This document shows positions 24,706 to 31,687 of a stretch of 33,619 bases of DNA, piece by piece. The translations under genes were made by a program, and so were the position numbers. This stretch comes from JBMOGA01 sp049318625 (lineage in GTDB: Bacteria; Pseudomonadota; Alphaproteobacteria; Rhizobiales; Hyphomicrobiaceae), in contig JBMOGA010000041.1 of the NCBI GenBank assembly GCA_049318625.1, positions 1 through 33,619 of the forward strand, written 5' to 3'. Within the stretch, counting starts at the first letter, position 1, and every line of letters begins with the position of its first letter. Below the pieces are notes generated by a model. It saw only the letters and a program-made list of their open reading frames with translations. It had not been told where the DNA came from and searched no databases.

Positions 24706-25538
24706 CCATCATCGATTTCCGCATCCGGCCGCCGTTCAAGAGTTTCCTGTCGACGGTGATGTACGCCAACCCGGATCGCCGCGACCGCTTCACGCGCCAG
24801 CTCGGCCTGACGCCTTCGCCCGCGGCGCAGGCGCAGTCGGTGCCGCTGCTGCTCGGCGAGATGGATGCGGCCGGCGTCGGCGTCGGGGTGGTGGTCGGGC
24901 GGAACTCCGGCAGCCTCGGCTCGGTCGACAATGCCGACGTCGCCGAGTTCGTGGCCGCCCACCCGGGCCGTTTCGTCGGTGTCGCCGCCATCGACCCGAC
25001 CGACCGGCGCAAGGCCGTGGCGCAGATCGACGGCGCCATCGCGCAAGGGTTCAAGGCGGTCAACATCGAGCCGGGCGCCTATCCCCTGCCGCTCCACACC
25101 GACGACCGGCGGCTCTATCCGATCTACGCCCACTGCGAGGATCGGGGCATCCCGATCATCATGATGACCGGTGGCAATGCCGGTCCCGACATCAGCTATA
25201 CGGCGCCGGACCGCATCGACCGGGTGCTCGCGGATTTCCCGACGCTGAAGATCGTCTCGTCTCACGGCAACTGGCCGTGGGTCACCGAGATCCTGCACGT
25301 GGCGTTCCGCCGGTCCAATCTCTACCTGTCGCCGGACATGTATCTGGTCAACATGCCGGGCATGGACCTTTACGTGAAGGCGGCCGACGGGTTCCTCGCC
25401 GACCGGTTCCTGTACGCGAGTTCGTTCCCGTTCTGCTCGGTCAAGGACTATGCGGCGTGGTTCCGCACGCTGCCGATCCGGCCGGACAACATGGAGCGCG
25501 TGCTGCGCACCAACGCGGCGGGGCTGCTCGGGTTGTAG
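24702..25538 (+). CDS. amidohydrolase-2 family protein with degenerate metal site
   Basis: The 278-residue TIM-barrel protein matches the Amidohydro_2 (ACMSD-like) family: GRFVGVAAIDP, YPIYAHCEDRGIPIIMMTGG, FPTLKIVSSHGNWPW. The N-terminal metal motif DxHxH is replaced by DFRIR (residues 5-9), and the late GSDYP-type motif, whose Asp is catalytic, reads ASSFPF. The conserved His in SSHGNWPW remains. Metal-dependent hydrolysis or decarboxylation is therefore uncertain; it may be a metal-independent subfamily. It overlaps the upstream gene by ATGA and converges on the glutathione transferase gene, with a 6-bp stem (GTCCGC/GCGGAC) between the two stops. Confidence 0.85.
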   Translation: MTIIDFRIRPPFKSFLSTVMYANPDRRDRFTRQLGLTPSPAAQAQSVPLLLGEMDAAGVGVGVVVGRNSGSLGSVDNADVAEFVAAHPGRFVGVAAIDPTDRRKAVAQIDGAIAQGFKAVNIEPGAYPLPLHTDDRRLYPIYAHCEDRGIPIIMMTGGNAGPDISYTAPDRIDRVLADFPTLKIVSSHGNWPWVTEILHVAFRRSNLYLSPDMYLVNMPGMDLYVKAADGFLADRFLYASSFPFCSVKDYAAWFRTLPIRPDNMERVLRTNAAGLLGL

Positions 25539-25582
25539 GGTCCGCGCGCGCCGCCGGCCGGGGGTCGGCGGACGCCCGTGCG

Positions 25583-26206
25583 CTAGAGCGCGGGCGTGAA
25601 CCCCGGCGGCAGAGTGGTGGCGAATGCGGGGCGGGCCGCCATCGTCTCGGCCCAGCGCGCCAGCCGCGGGGCCGTCGAGCGCCAGTCGTGCGGGTAGCGG
25701 AAATCGGCATAGGACAGGGCGACGCCGACGGTGATGTCGGCGATCGAGGGGGCATCGCCCGCGATCCACGGCCCGGCCGCCATCTCGGTCTCGATGGCCG
25801 CGACGATGCGGGCGAAGCGTGCCTCCTCGCGCTGCATGCGCTCCGGCATCTGAAAGGCTTCCGGGCGGCGGGTCTCGAGCAGCCGCACGACGGCCGCATC
25901 GATGAGCCCGTGGCCGAGGGCGTGCCAGCGCAGGATCTCCCAGCGGCGCGGGCCTTCGGCGGGCAACAGCCGCCCGCCGCCCGAGTGGGCGTCGAGGTAC
26001 TCCATGATGAGCAGCGAATCCATGAGGGGCTGGCTGCCCGAGATCTCGAGCACCGGCACCTTGCCGATGGGGTTGAGCGCATGCAGCTCGGCCCGCGACT
26101 GCCAGGGGTCCTCGGCCACGAACGTGCAGGCGATCTGCTTCTCCGCGATGAGTACGCGGACTTTGCGGACATACGGCGACGTCGCCGACCCGTAGATCTT
26201 CATCAT
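25583..26206 (-). CDS. glutathione S-transferase
   Basis: The 207-residue cytoplasmic protein has an N-terminal thioredoxin-like domain (KIYGSATSPYVRKVRVLIAE; the Ser near residue 10 is the usual glutathione-activating position). The conserved cis-Pro segment IGKVPVLEI and LMDSLLIMEYLD follow, then an all-helical C-terminal domain with APSIADITVGVAL. It would conjugate or isomerise electrophiles using glutathione. Start is the first of two adjacent ATGs (26206). It is 61 nt downstream of the TctC gene, past a 9-bp stem-loop, and may be expressed with the TctAC unit. The substrate is unknown. Confidence 0.9.
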   Translation of the reverse strand: MMKIYGSATSPYVRKVRVLIAEKQIACTFVAEDPWQSRAELHALNPIGKVPVLEISGSQPLMDSLLIMEYLDAHSGGGRLLPAEGPRRWEILRWHALGHGLIDAAVVRLLETRRPEAFQMPERMQREEARFARIVAAIETEMAAGPWIAGDAPSIADITVGVALSYADFRYPHDWRSTAPRLARWAETMAARPAFATTLPPGFTPAL

Positions 26207-26227
26207 GGTTCCCCGCCTCTGTGTGGT

Positions 26228-26255
26228 GCGGGCGGCGATCCGGGCCGCCGCCCGC
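26228..26255 (-). promoter_or_regulatory. stem-loop after TctC gene
   Basis: GCGGGCGGC (26228-26236) and GCCGCCCGC (26247-26255) form a perfect 9-bp stem with a 10-nt loop, 12 nt after the TctC stop and before the glutathione transferase gene. There is no U-run; it is possibly mRNA-stabilising. Confidence 0.5.
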
Positions 26256-26267
26256 CATTCGCGGCCG

Positions 26268-27227
26268 TTACCTGGACCACAGCTCCTGCGTCTCGGCCCG
26301 CTCCTTCTCGACCCGCGCCCGCATGTCGGTGGCATTGTAGTAGAGCGGCTTCAGGCCGACCTTGAGCAGACCGTCGACGACGGCCTGATCCGCCACCACC
26401 TCGCGCACCGTCTTGTCGATCGCGTCCGCGATCTCCTTCGGCAGGCCCGGGGGACCGGAGAAGCCGATCCAGTAGAGCGTCTCGATGGAGGGATATCCCA
26501 GTTCCTTGGCGGTCGGCGTGTCCGGCAGGTTCGGCCAGCGCTCCGGAGCCGCGACGGCGATGACGCGCAGGCGCTTGGCCTGGAGGGGCGCGGCGATCGA
26601 GCTGTAAGAGCCGACGCCCATCTTGACGTGCCCGCCGGCCGTCATGGTGATGGCCTCGGAACCGCCCTTGAGTTGCAGCGGCCGGGTCTTGGTGACGTCG
26701 ACGCCGATGGCCTTGAAGAACTGACGATTGGCCATGTCCTGGGCGCCGGCGCCGCCGAGCGAGGTCCAGGTGAAATTGGCGGGATCGCTCTTGGCGAGTT
26801 CGGCGGCATCCTTCAGCGTCTGGATGGGCGAGTCGAACGGCACCACGAACTTCATCGGCGTGTAGGCCGAGACGTTGATAAAGGTGCGATCCTGCACCTT
26901 GAAGGGCAGCGTCTTGACCGCGGTATCGAGCATGGAACTCTGCGGCGGCCCATCGGCCAGCAACGTGTAGCCGTCGGGCTTGGCGTTCATCACCTCGGTC
27001 ACGGCCGGGACGGTGTTGCCGCCCGGCTTGTTCACGATGCGGACAGGAACGCCGAGCTTGGCCTCGAGCGCGGGGGCGAGCACGCGCATGCCGAGATCGG
27101 TGGAGCCGCCGGCCGCGAACGGCACGATGATCTCGATGGGGCGGCTCGGAAACTTGTCCTGGGCGGCGGCGGGCCCGAGACCGAGCACCGCCAGTGGCAG
27201 CACGGTGAGCAGGCGTTTCAGTTTCAT
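26268..27227 (-). CDS. tctC: tripartite tricarboxylate transporter substrate-binding protein (TctC/Bug)
   Basis: The 319-residue periplasmic protein has a signal peptide (about residues 1-23, ending GPAAAQD) and the Bug-family hallmark FPSRPIEIIVPFAAGGSTD. PGGNTVPAVTEVMNAKPDGYTLL and a DTPTAKELGYPSIE segment follow. It captures carboxylates or related anions for TctA/TctB. Start ATG 27227 follows AGGAGGA. It lies 40 nt after the TctA stop. Bug proteins are often duplicated, and their ligands are rarely known. The gene for the small membrane partner TctB is not in this unit but at 31178. Confidence 0.93.
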   Translation of the reverse strand: MKLKRLLTVLPLAVLGLGPAAAQDKFPSRPIEIIVPFAAGGSTDLGMRVLAPALEAKLGVPVRIVNKPGGNTVPAVTEVMNAKPDGYTLLADGPPQSSMLDTAVKTLPFKVQDRTFINVSAYTPMKFVVPFDSPIQTLKDAAELAKSDPANFTWTSLGGAGAQDMANRQFFKAIGVDVTKTRPLQLKGGSEAITMTAGGHVKMGVGSYSSIAAPLQAKRLRVIAVAAPERWPNLPDTPTAKELGYPSIETLYWIGFSGPPGLPKEIADAIDKTVREVVADQAVVDGLLKVGLKPLYYNATDMRARVEKERAETQELWSR

Positions 27228-27267
27228 CGTGGCGTCCTCCTACGTTCTTGTTTCCGTTTTGGGCAGT

Positions 27268-28785
27268 TCACGTCTCGGCCGCGCTCTCGTGCATGAGCTC
27301 CTTGATCGAGCGCGACCGCATCTTGAGATAGGTGACGAGCGCGAGAGCGAGCACGGTCGCGATGAGGAAGCCCAGCGCGATCGGGCGCGAGAGGATCAGC
27401 AGCAGGTTGCCGCCGCTGAGGGAGATCGACTGGCGCAGCGACTGCTCGAACAGCGGTCCGAGCAGGAAGCCCAGCACCAGCGGTGCCATCGGCATGGACA
27501 GCTTGCGCATCATGAAGCCGGCGAGACCGAAGACGATGGCGACCCAGACGTCGAACATGGTGTTGCGGGGCGCATAGGCACCGACCACGCAGACGGCCAG
27601 CACGATGGGCGCCAGGATGGAGTACGGCACAACGCTGATGCGCGCCCAAAAGCCGACCAGGGGCAGGTTGAGCACCAGCAGCATGGCGTTGGCGATGAAC
27701 ATGCTGGCGATCACGGTCCACACGAACAGCCCCTGCTGCTCGAACAGCATGGGACCGGGCGTGAGGCCATTGATCATCAGTGTGCCCAGCATGATGGCGA
27801 GCGCGGGGCTCGTCGGAATGCCGAGCGCGAGCAGCGGGATGAACCCGGCCATGGCGGTGGCGTTGTTGGCGGCCTCGGGCGCGGCGACGCCTTCGATGGC
27901 GCCCTGGCCGAAACGCGACGGGTCCTTGGCGATCTTCGTTTCGAGATCGTAGGAGAGATAGGCGGTCACCGCGGGAAGCATGCCCGGCAGCAGGCCCATG
28001 GTGAAGCCGACGAGGGTGCCGCGCACGCTCGCCGCCAGACCGCGATAAAGCTCCATGCCGCGGGGCAGCATCGAGGCCCAGTTGCCGAGCTTTCCGCTGT
28101 AGATTTGCCCGACCTTGTTGTCGATGGTCATCAAGACCTCGCCGATGCCGAACAGGCCGACGAGGACCGGCACAACATCCAGGCCCTTGCTGAGTTCGAC
28201 GGTTCCGAAGGTGAGGCGCTGGGCGCCGGTCAGCGGATCGGCGCCCATGGTGGCGAGCTGCATCCCGAGGAGGGCCAGCGCGAGGCCCTTGATCAGCGAG
28301 TCACCGGCGAACCCGACCAGCGCCATCATGCTGAAGATGACGAGGCCGAGGTACTCCTGCGGGCCGAACCGCAGCGCCACATCGGCGACCAGCGGCCCGA
28401 ACACGGCGATCGCCGCCGTACCGAAGATGCCGGCCATGAACGACCCGATCGCGGCGATCGCCAAGGCCTCGCCGGCCCGCCCCTTGCGGGTCATCGCGAA
28501 GCCGTCCTGGGCGGTGACCACGGAGGAGACCTCGCCCGGGATGTTCATCAGGATGGCGGTGGTCGAGCCGCCGTACATGGCGCCGTAGTAGATGCCGGCC
28601 ATGATGATGATGGCACCGGTGGGCGGCAGGTAGAGCGCGATCGGCAGCAGGATCGCCATGGCCGACGCCGGGCCGAGGCCCGGCAGCACACCGACGATAG
28701 TGCCGAGCAGGCACCCGAGCAGCGCAAACCAGAGGTTCGTGAAGGTGAAGGCGTTTGCGAAGCCTGCCAGGAGACCGCTGTCCAT
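27268..28785 (-). CDS. tctA: tripartite tricarboxylate transporter large permease TctA
   Basis: The 505-residue inner-membrane permease has about 12 helices and TctA signatures: GVLPGLGPASAMAILLPIAL, YYGAMYGGSTTAILMNIPGE and GIPTSPALAIMLG. With TctB and TctC it takes up a carboxylate using an ion gradient. It begins 9 nt after the stop of the upstream EthD-like gene, whose last codon runs into a TGAAGG ribosome site, so the two are coupled. Length and motifs are normal. Confidence 0.94.
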   Translation of the reverse strand: MDSGLLAGFANAFTFTNLWFALLGCLLGTIVGVLPGLGPASAMAILLPIALYLPPTGAIIIMAGIYYGAMYGGSTTAILMNIPGEVSSVVTAQDGFAMTRKGRAGEALAIAAIGSFMAGIFGTAAIAVFGPLVADVALRFGPQEYLGLVIFSMMALVGFAGDSLIKGLALALLGMQLATMGADPLTGAQRLTFGTVELSKGLDVVPVLVGLFGIGEVLMTIDNKVGQIYSGKLGNWASMLPRGMELYRGLAASVRGTLVGFTMGLLPGMLPAVTAYLSYDLETKIAKDPSRFGQGAIEGVAAPEAANNATAMAGFIPLLALGIPTSPALAIMLGTLMINGLTPGPMLFEQQGLFVWTVIASMFIANAMLLVLNLPLVGFWARISVVPYSILAPIVLAVCVVGAYAPRNTMFDVWVAIVFGLAGFMMRKLSMPMAPLVLGFLLGPLFEQSLRQSISLSGGNLLLILSRPIALGFLIATVLALALVTYLKMRSRSIKELMHESAAET

Positions 28786-28794
28786 CGGGTGCCT

Positions 28795-29361
28795 TCAGTG
28801 TTCGCCGAATTCGGAGATCGGCCGGTAAAGGGTCTGGCGCCGATAGGGAGAGCCGGGCGGAAGTTCGGGCAGCCGGGCGCCTGCGGGCAGCACCTCGAAG
28901 CCCATCGCCGGGGTGTGGCGGTCGAGACCGGCGATGCGCATCCACACGAGGCTCGGGCGCTGCTTGCCGAGCGCAGCGCATTCGGCCTCGACGGCGGCGT
29001 GGTCCTCGGCGCCATCGAAGGCGACGATGTGCAGCCGCTGTTCCGGCGCGACACGCGGGGCGGCAAGCGTCCCGGCTATCGGTGAGAAGAGATCACGGCT
29101 CCAGTCGGTGATGTAGGGCTTCCATTCGAAGAACCCCCAGTCGGACTTGTATTCGTGGGTCTCGAAGGCGGCGGGCGACTCGAGCGTCCAGAAGGCCAGA
29201 TAGATCCGGCCGTCGCCGGCCTCGCGGGCGAACCGCTGTCCGGTCAGGAACATCGGCTTGGCGAGCATCTGCCGCAGCTTCGGCCCGCTGTACCAATCGT
29301 TCCAATAGGTCTCGAGATCGGGCCGCGAGAAATTGCACCGCACCACGTAAGCGACCGCCAT
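28795..29361 (-). CDS. uncharacterised protein, possible EthD-like alpha-beta barrel
   Basis: The 188-residue protein has no firm family assignment. The first half contains VRCNFSRPDLETYWNDWYSG, KPMFLTGQRF and IYLAFWTLESPAAFETHEY, a pattern suggesting a ferredoxin-like dimeric barrel. The second half (RLHIVAFDGAEDHAAVEAEC) may be a second copy. It has no signal peptide. Start ATG 29361 follows GGGAGGAGAG. It is the first gene of the TctA-TctC unit and so probably serves metabolism of the imported compound. It shows a weak layout similarity to the protein at 24025-24705. Confidence 0.75.
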   Translation of the reverse strand: MAVAYVVRCNFSRPDLETYWNDWYSGPKLRQMLAKPMFLTGQRFAREAGDGRIYLAFWTLESPAAFETHEYKSDWGFFEWKPYITDWSRDLFSPIAGTLAAPRVAPEQRLHIVAFDGAEDHAAVEAECAALGKQRPSLVWMRIAGLDRHTPAMGFEVLPAGARLPELPPGSPYRRQTLYRPISEFGEH

Positions 29362-29684
29362 CCGTCTCTCCTCCCAGTGCTCCGTCGGGGTGTGCGCCCC
29401 GCGACGGGCCTTGCCGGTGCCCGTGTCGGCTCCTGATGCGGGCCTTTGGGAGTATGAGCTGCAAGAGGGGTGCCATCGCGCCGGGCGGGTCGATGGGCGC
29501 GGGTCGTCTCGCGAGGGACCTGCATTGTGTCGCCTCAGCGGACAGCGGATGTCTGCCATGCGGACACTCGCGGGGCCTGGGCACGGGCAACTGCGACCGG
29601 CGGGCGTCGCGAGGGCCGCTCAGCGGCGTTGGCACGGGCCGTGAAAGGATAAGGGCCGTCATCTCGAAAGGATCGCGATCACGC
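29362..29684. other. 323-nt divergent intergenic region
   Basis: This region separates the TctA/TctC unit (minus) from the FAD/TctB unit (plus) and must hold both promoters. GCCGCT-C-AGCGGC at 29615-29627 and a repeated GGCACGGGC are visible, but neither is convincing. No gene and no clear promoter was found. Confidence 0.5.
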
Positions 29685-31181
29685 ATGGCAAGCGCCCACG
29701 CCGGGATGGCCGAAGCACGCACCGACGCGATCGTCGTCGGCGGCGGCGGGGCCGGCCTTGCCGCGGCGGCGGAGGCGGCGGCGCAGGGGCTGCGCGTGAT
29801 CCTGCTCGAAAAAGGCGCCGCGCTCGGCGGCAGCACGGCATGGTCGGTGGGCTCGATCTCGGCAACCCGTACACCGCACCAGAGGGCGGCGGGCATCGTC
29901 GACAGTCCGGACGAGCATTTCGAGGATCTCGAGATCCTGGCCGGCCGGTATGCCAACCGGGACAATCGCGCGCTGCGGCGCCTCCTCGTCGACAACACGA
30001 CCGAGATGATGGCGTGGCTGGACGGGCTCGGTGTCGTGTTCGTCGGCCCCAACCCGGAGCCACCGCACCGCCACTCGCGCATGCACAACGTGGTGCCGAA
30101 CTCGCGCGCCTTTCCGCTCCTCCTCGGGCGGCACTGCCGGCGGCTCGGCGTCGACATCCGGCTCGGCTGCCGGGCCGACGGGTGGATCCGGGACGGCGCC
30201 CGCATCACCGGTGTGACGGCGGTCGAGGACCACGGCCGCCGGATCGCGATCCACGCTGCGGCCGGCGTGGTGCTCGCCGGCGGCGATTACAGCGCCAGCC
30301 CGGTGCTCAAGGCGCAACTCGCGGGTGACGAGGCGGCGGCCCTCGATCCGGTCAACCCCGGCGCCACCGGCGACGGCTTCACACTCGGTCTGGCGGCGGG
30401 CGGATCGGTGCTCAACGGCGATATCGTGCGCGGCCCGATCCTGCGGTTCGTTCCGCCGCGGCGGGCGAACCTGCTGCGCCGCCTGCCGCCGAGCCGCCCC
30501 CTCGCCCGGCTCATGCAGTGGTCGTTCCACCACCTGCCCGCGGCTCTGCTGCGGCCGTTCGCGATGGCGTTCCTGACGACGGCGCTCGGCCCGTCGGCCG
30601 AACTGTTCCGGCAGGGCGCGATCCTGGTCGACTCCGAAGGCCGGCGCTTCACCGACGAGTTGGACAAGCCCGGCCGCGACGTGGCGCAGCACGCGGGGCG
30701 GCTCGCCTACATCGTGCTCGACAGTGCGCTGGCGGAGAAATTCAACCGCTGGCCGCATTTCGTCTCGACCGCGCCCGGCGTCGCCTATGCCTATTTCGAC
30801 GACTACCGCCGCAACCGCCGCGACATCTTCCACGAGGCGGCGACGCCGTTGCAGCTGGCGCGGGCGATCGGCGCCCGGCCGGAAGCGCTGGCCGAGGCGC
30901 TCGCCAGCCAGCCGGCGCTCGGCGAGCCGCCCTACTATGCGCTGGGGCCGGTCAAGAGTTACGTCGTGTTTACCGACGGCGGCCTGGCGGTCGATACCGA
31001 TCACCGCGTGCTCGGCGCCACGGGGGCGCCCATTCCCGGTCTCTATGCGGCCGGCTCCAACGGCCAAGGTGGCCTGCTGCTCGAAGGGCACGGACATCAC
31101 CTCGCCTGGGCCTTCATCTCCGGCCGTCGCGCCGGCCGTCACCTCGCCCAATCGTTCATGAACCGGAGCACGTCCGCATGA
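29685..31181 (+). CDS. FAD_binding_2 flavoprotein (fumarate reductase/ketosteroid dehydrogenase-like), copy 1
   Basis: The 498-residue flavoprotein has a GGGGAG dinucleotide motif (19-24). C-terminal LYAAGSNGQGGLLLEGHGHH and AWAFISGRRAGRH are typical of the fumarate reductase flavoprotein and 3-ketosteroid Delta1-dehydrogenase group, which reduce or desaturate C-C bonds. It is a paralogue of the protein at 31688-33214 (shared RMHNVVPNSRA, STAPGVAYAY, FTDGG). It lacks about 18 residues present in that copy between AEALA and the ALGPV block. Start is ATG 29685 (AAAGGA upstream); Met at 29706 is possible. Its stop overlaps TctB's start (ATGA). Substrate is unknown, presumably the TctABC cargo or a derivative. 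Confidence 0.9.
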   Translation: MASAHAGMAEARTDAIVVGGGGAGLAAAAEAAAQGLRVILLEKGAALGGSTAWSVGSISATRTPHQRAAGIVDSPDEHFEDLEILAGRYANRDNRALRRLLVDNTTEMMAWLDGLGVVFVGPNPEPPHRHSRMHNVVPNSRAFPLLLGRHCRRLGVDIRLGCRADGWIRDGARITGVTAVEDHGRRIAIHAAAGVVLAGGDYSASPVLKAQLAGDEAAALDPVNPGATGDGFTLGLAAGGSVLNGDIVRGPILRFVPPRRANLLRRLPPSRPLARLMQWSFHHLPAALLRPFAMAFLTTALGPSAELFRQGAILVDSEGRRFTDELDKPGRDVAQHAGRLAYIVLDSALAEKFNRWPHFVSTAPGVAYAYFDDYRRNRRDIFHEAATPLQLARAIGARPEALAEALASQPALGEPPYYALGPVKSYVVFTDGGLAVDTDHRVLGATGAPIPGLYAAGSNGQGGLLLEGHGHHLAWAFISGRRAGRHLAQSFMNRSTSA

Positions 31182-31645
31182 CCCAGAAGCTGATGAGCTT
31201 GATCCTGATCGTGGTCGGCGCGGTGAGCGTCCAGGACGGTTTGCGCCTTCAGGCGGCCGAGCGCGCCCAGAGCATGTACGACGAGGTGGGGCCGGACCGT
31301 TATATGATGGGGCTCGGCGCCCTGCTGGTACTTGCCGGTCTCGCGCTGTTCTTCGACCGTCGTCCCGAGCGGGTCGCCGCGGCCGCGCCGGAAGGTGGCA
31401 GCCGGGTGCCGGGCTTCGTCGCGCTGCTGGTTACGGTGGTGGTCTACGCCCTGGCGATGCCGTGGCTCGGCTACACGCTCGCGACGCTGGCGTTCTTCGT
31501 CGTGGGTTTCCGCGTCGCCGGGGTGGCGTCGGTGGCGCGCTGCGCCGTGTACGGGCTCGCCGCGTCGGGGTTTTCGTACTGGCTGTTCGTGCGGATGGCC
31601 GGCATGCCGCTGCCCCGCGGGGTGCTCGACCTGATCCCGACCTGA
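31178..31645 (+). CDS. tctB: tripartite tricarboxylate transporter small subunit TctB
   Basis: The 155-residue membrane protein has four hydrophobic segments: MSLILIVVGAVSVQ, YMMGLGALLVLAGLALFF, GFVALLVTVVVYALAMPWLG, and the C-terminal AVYGLAASGFSYWLFVRMAG. Length, the LGYTLAT-type turn and the closing MPLPRGVLD fit TctB. It probably completes the transporter whose TctA and TctC genes lie 2.4-4.9 kb away on the other strand, since no other TctB is seen. It overlaps the upstream flavoprotein stop by ATGA and precedes the second flavoprotein by 42 nt. Confidence 0.85.
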   Translation: MTQKLMSLILIVVGAVSVQDGLRLQAAERAQSMYDEVGPDRYMMGLGALLVLAGLALFFDRRPERVAAAAPEGGSRVPGFVALLVTVVVYALAMPWLGYTLATLAFFVVGFRVAGVASVARCAVYGLAASGFSYWLFVRMAGMPLPRGVLDLIPT

Positions 31646-31687
31646 CGGTCGGCTCATATCATTTCAGAACCGGGAGATCGCCGCGCG

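Noticed and set aside
24651..26258. Minus-strand open frame of 535 codons across two genes
   Set aside because: It is a shadow of the amidohydrolase (antisense) and glutathione transferase (other frame), both supported by domains.
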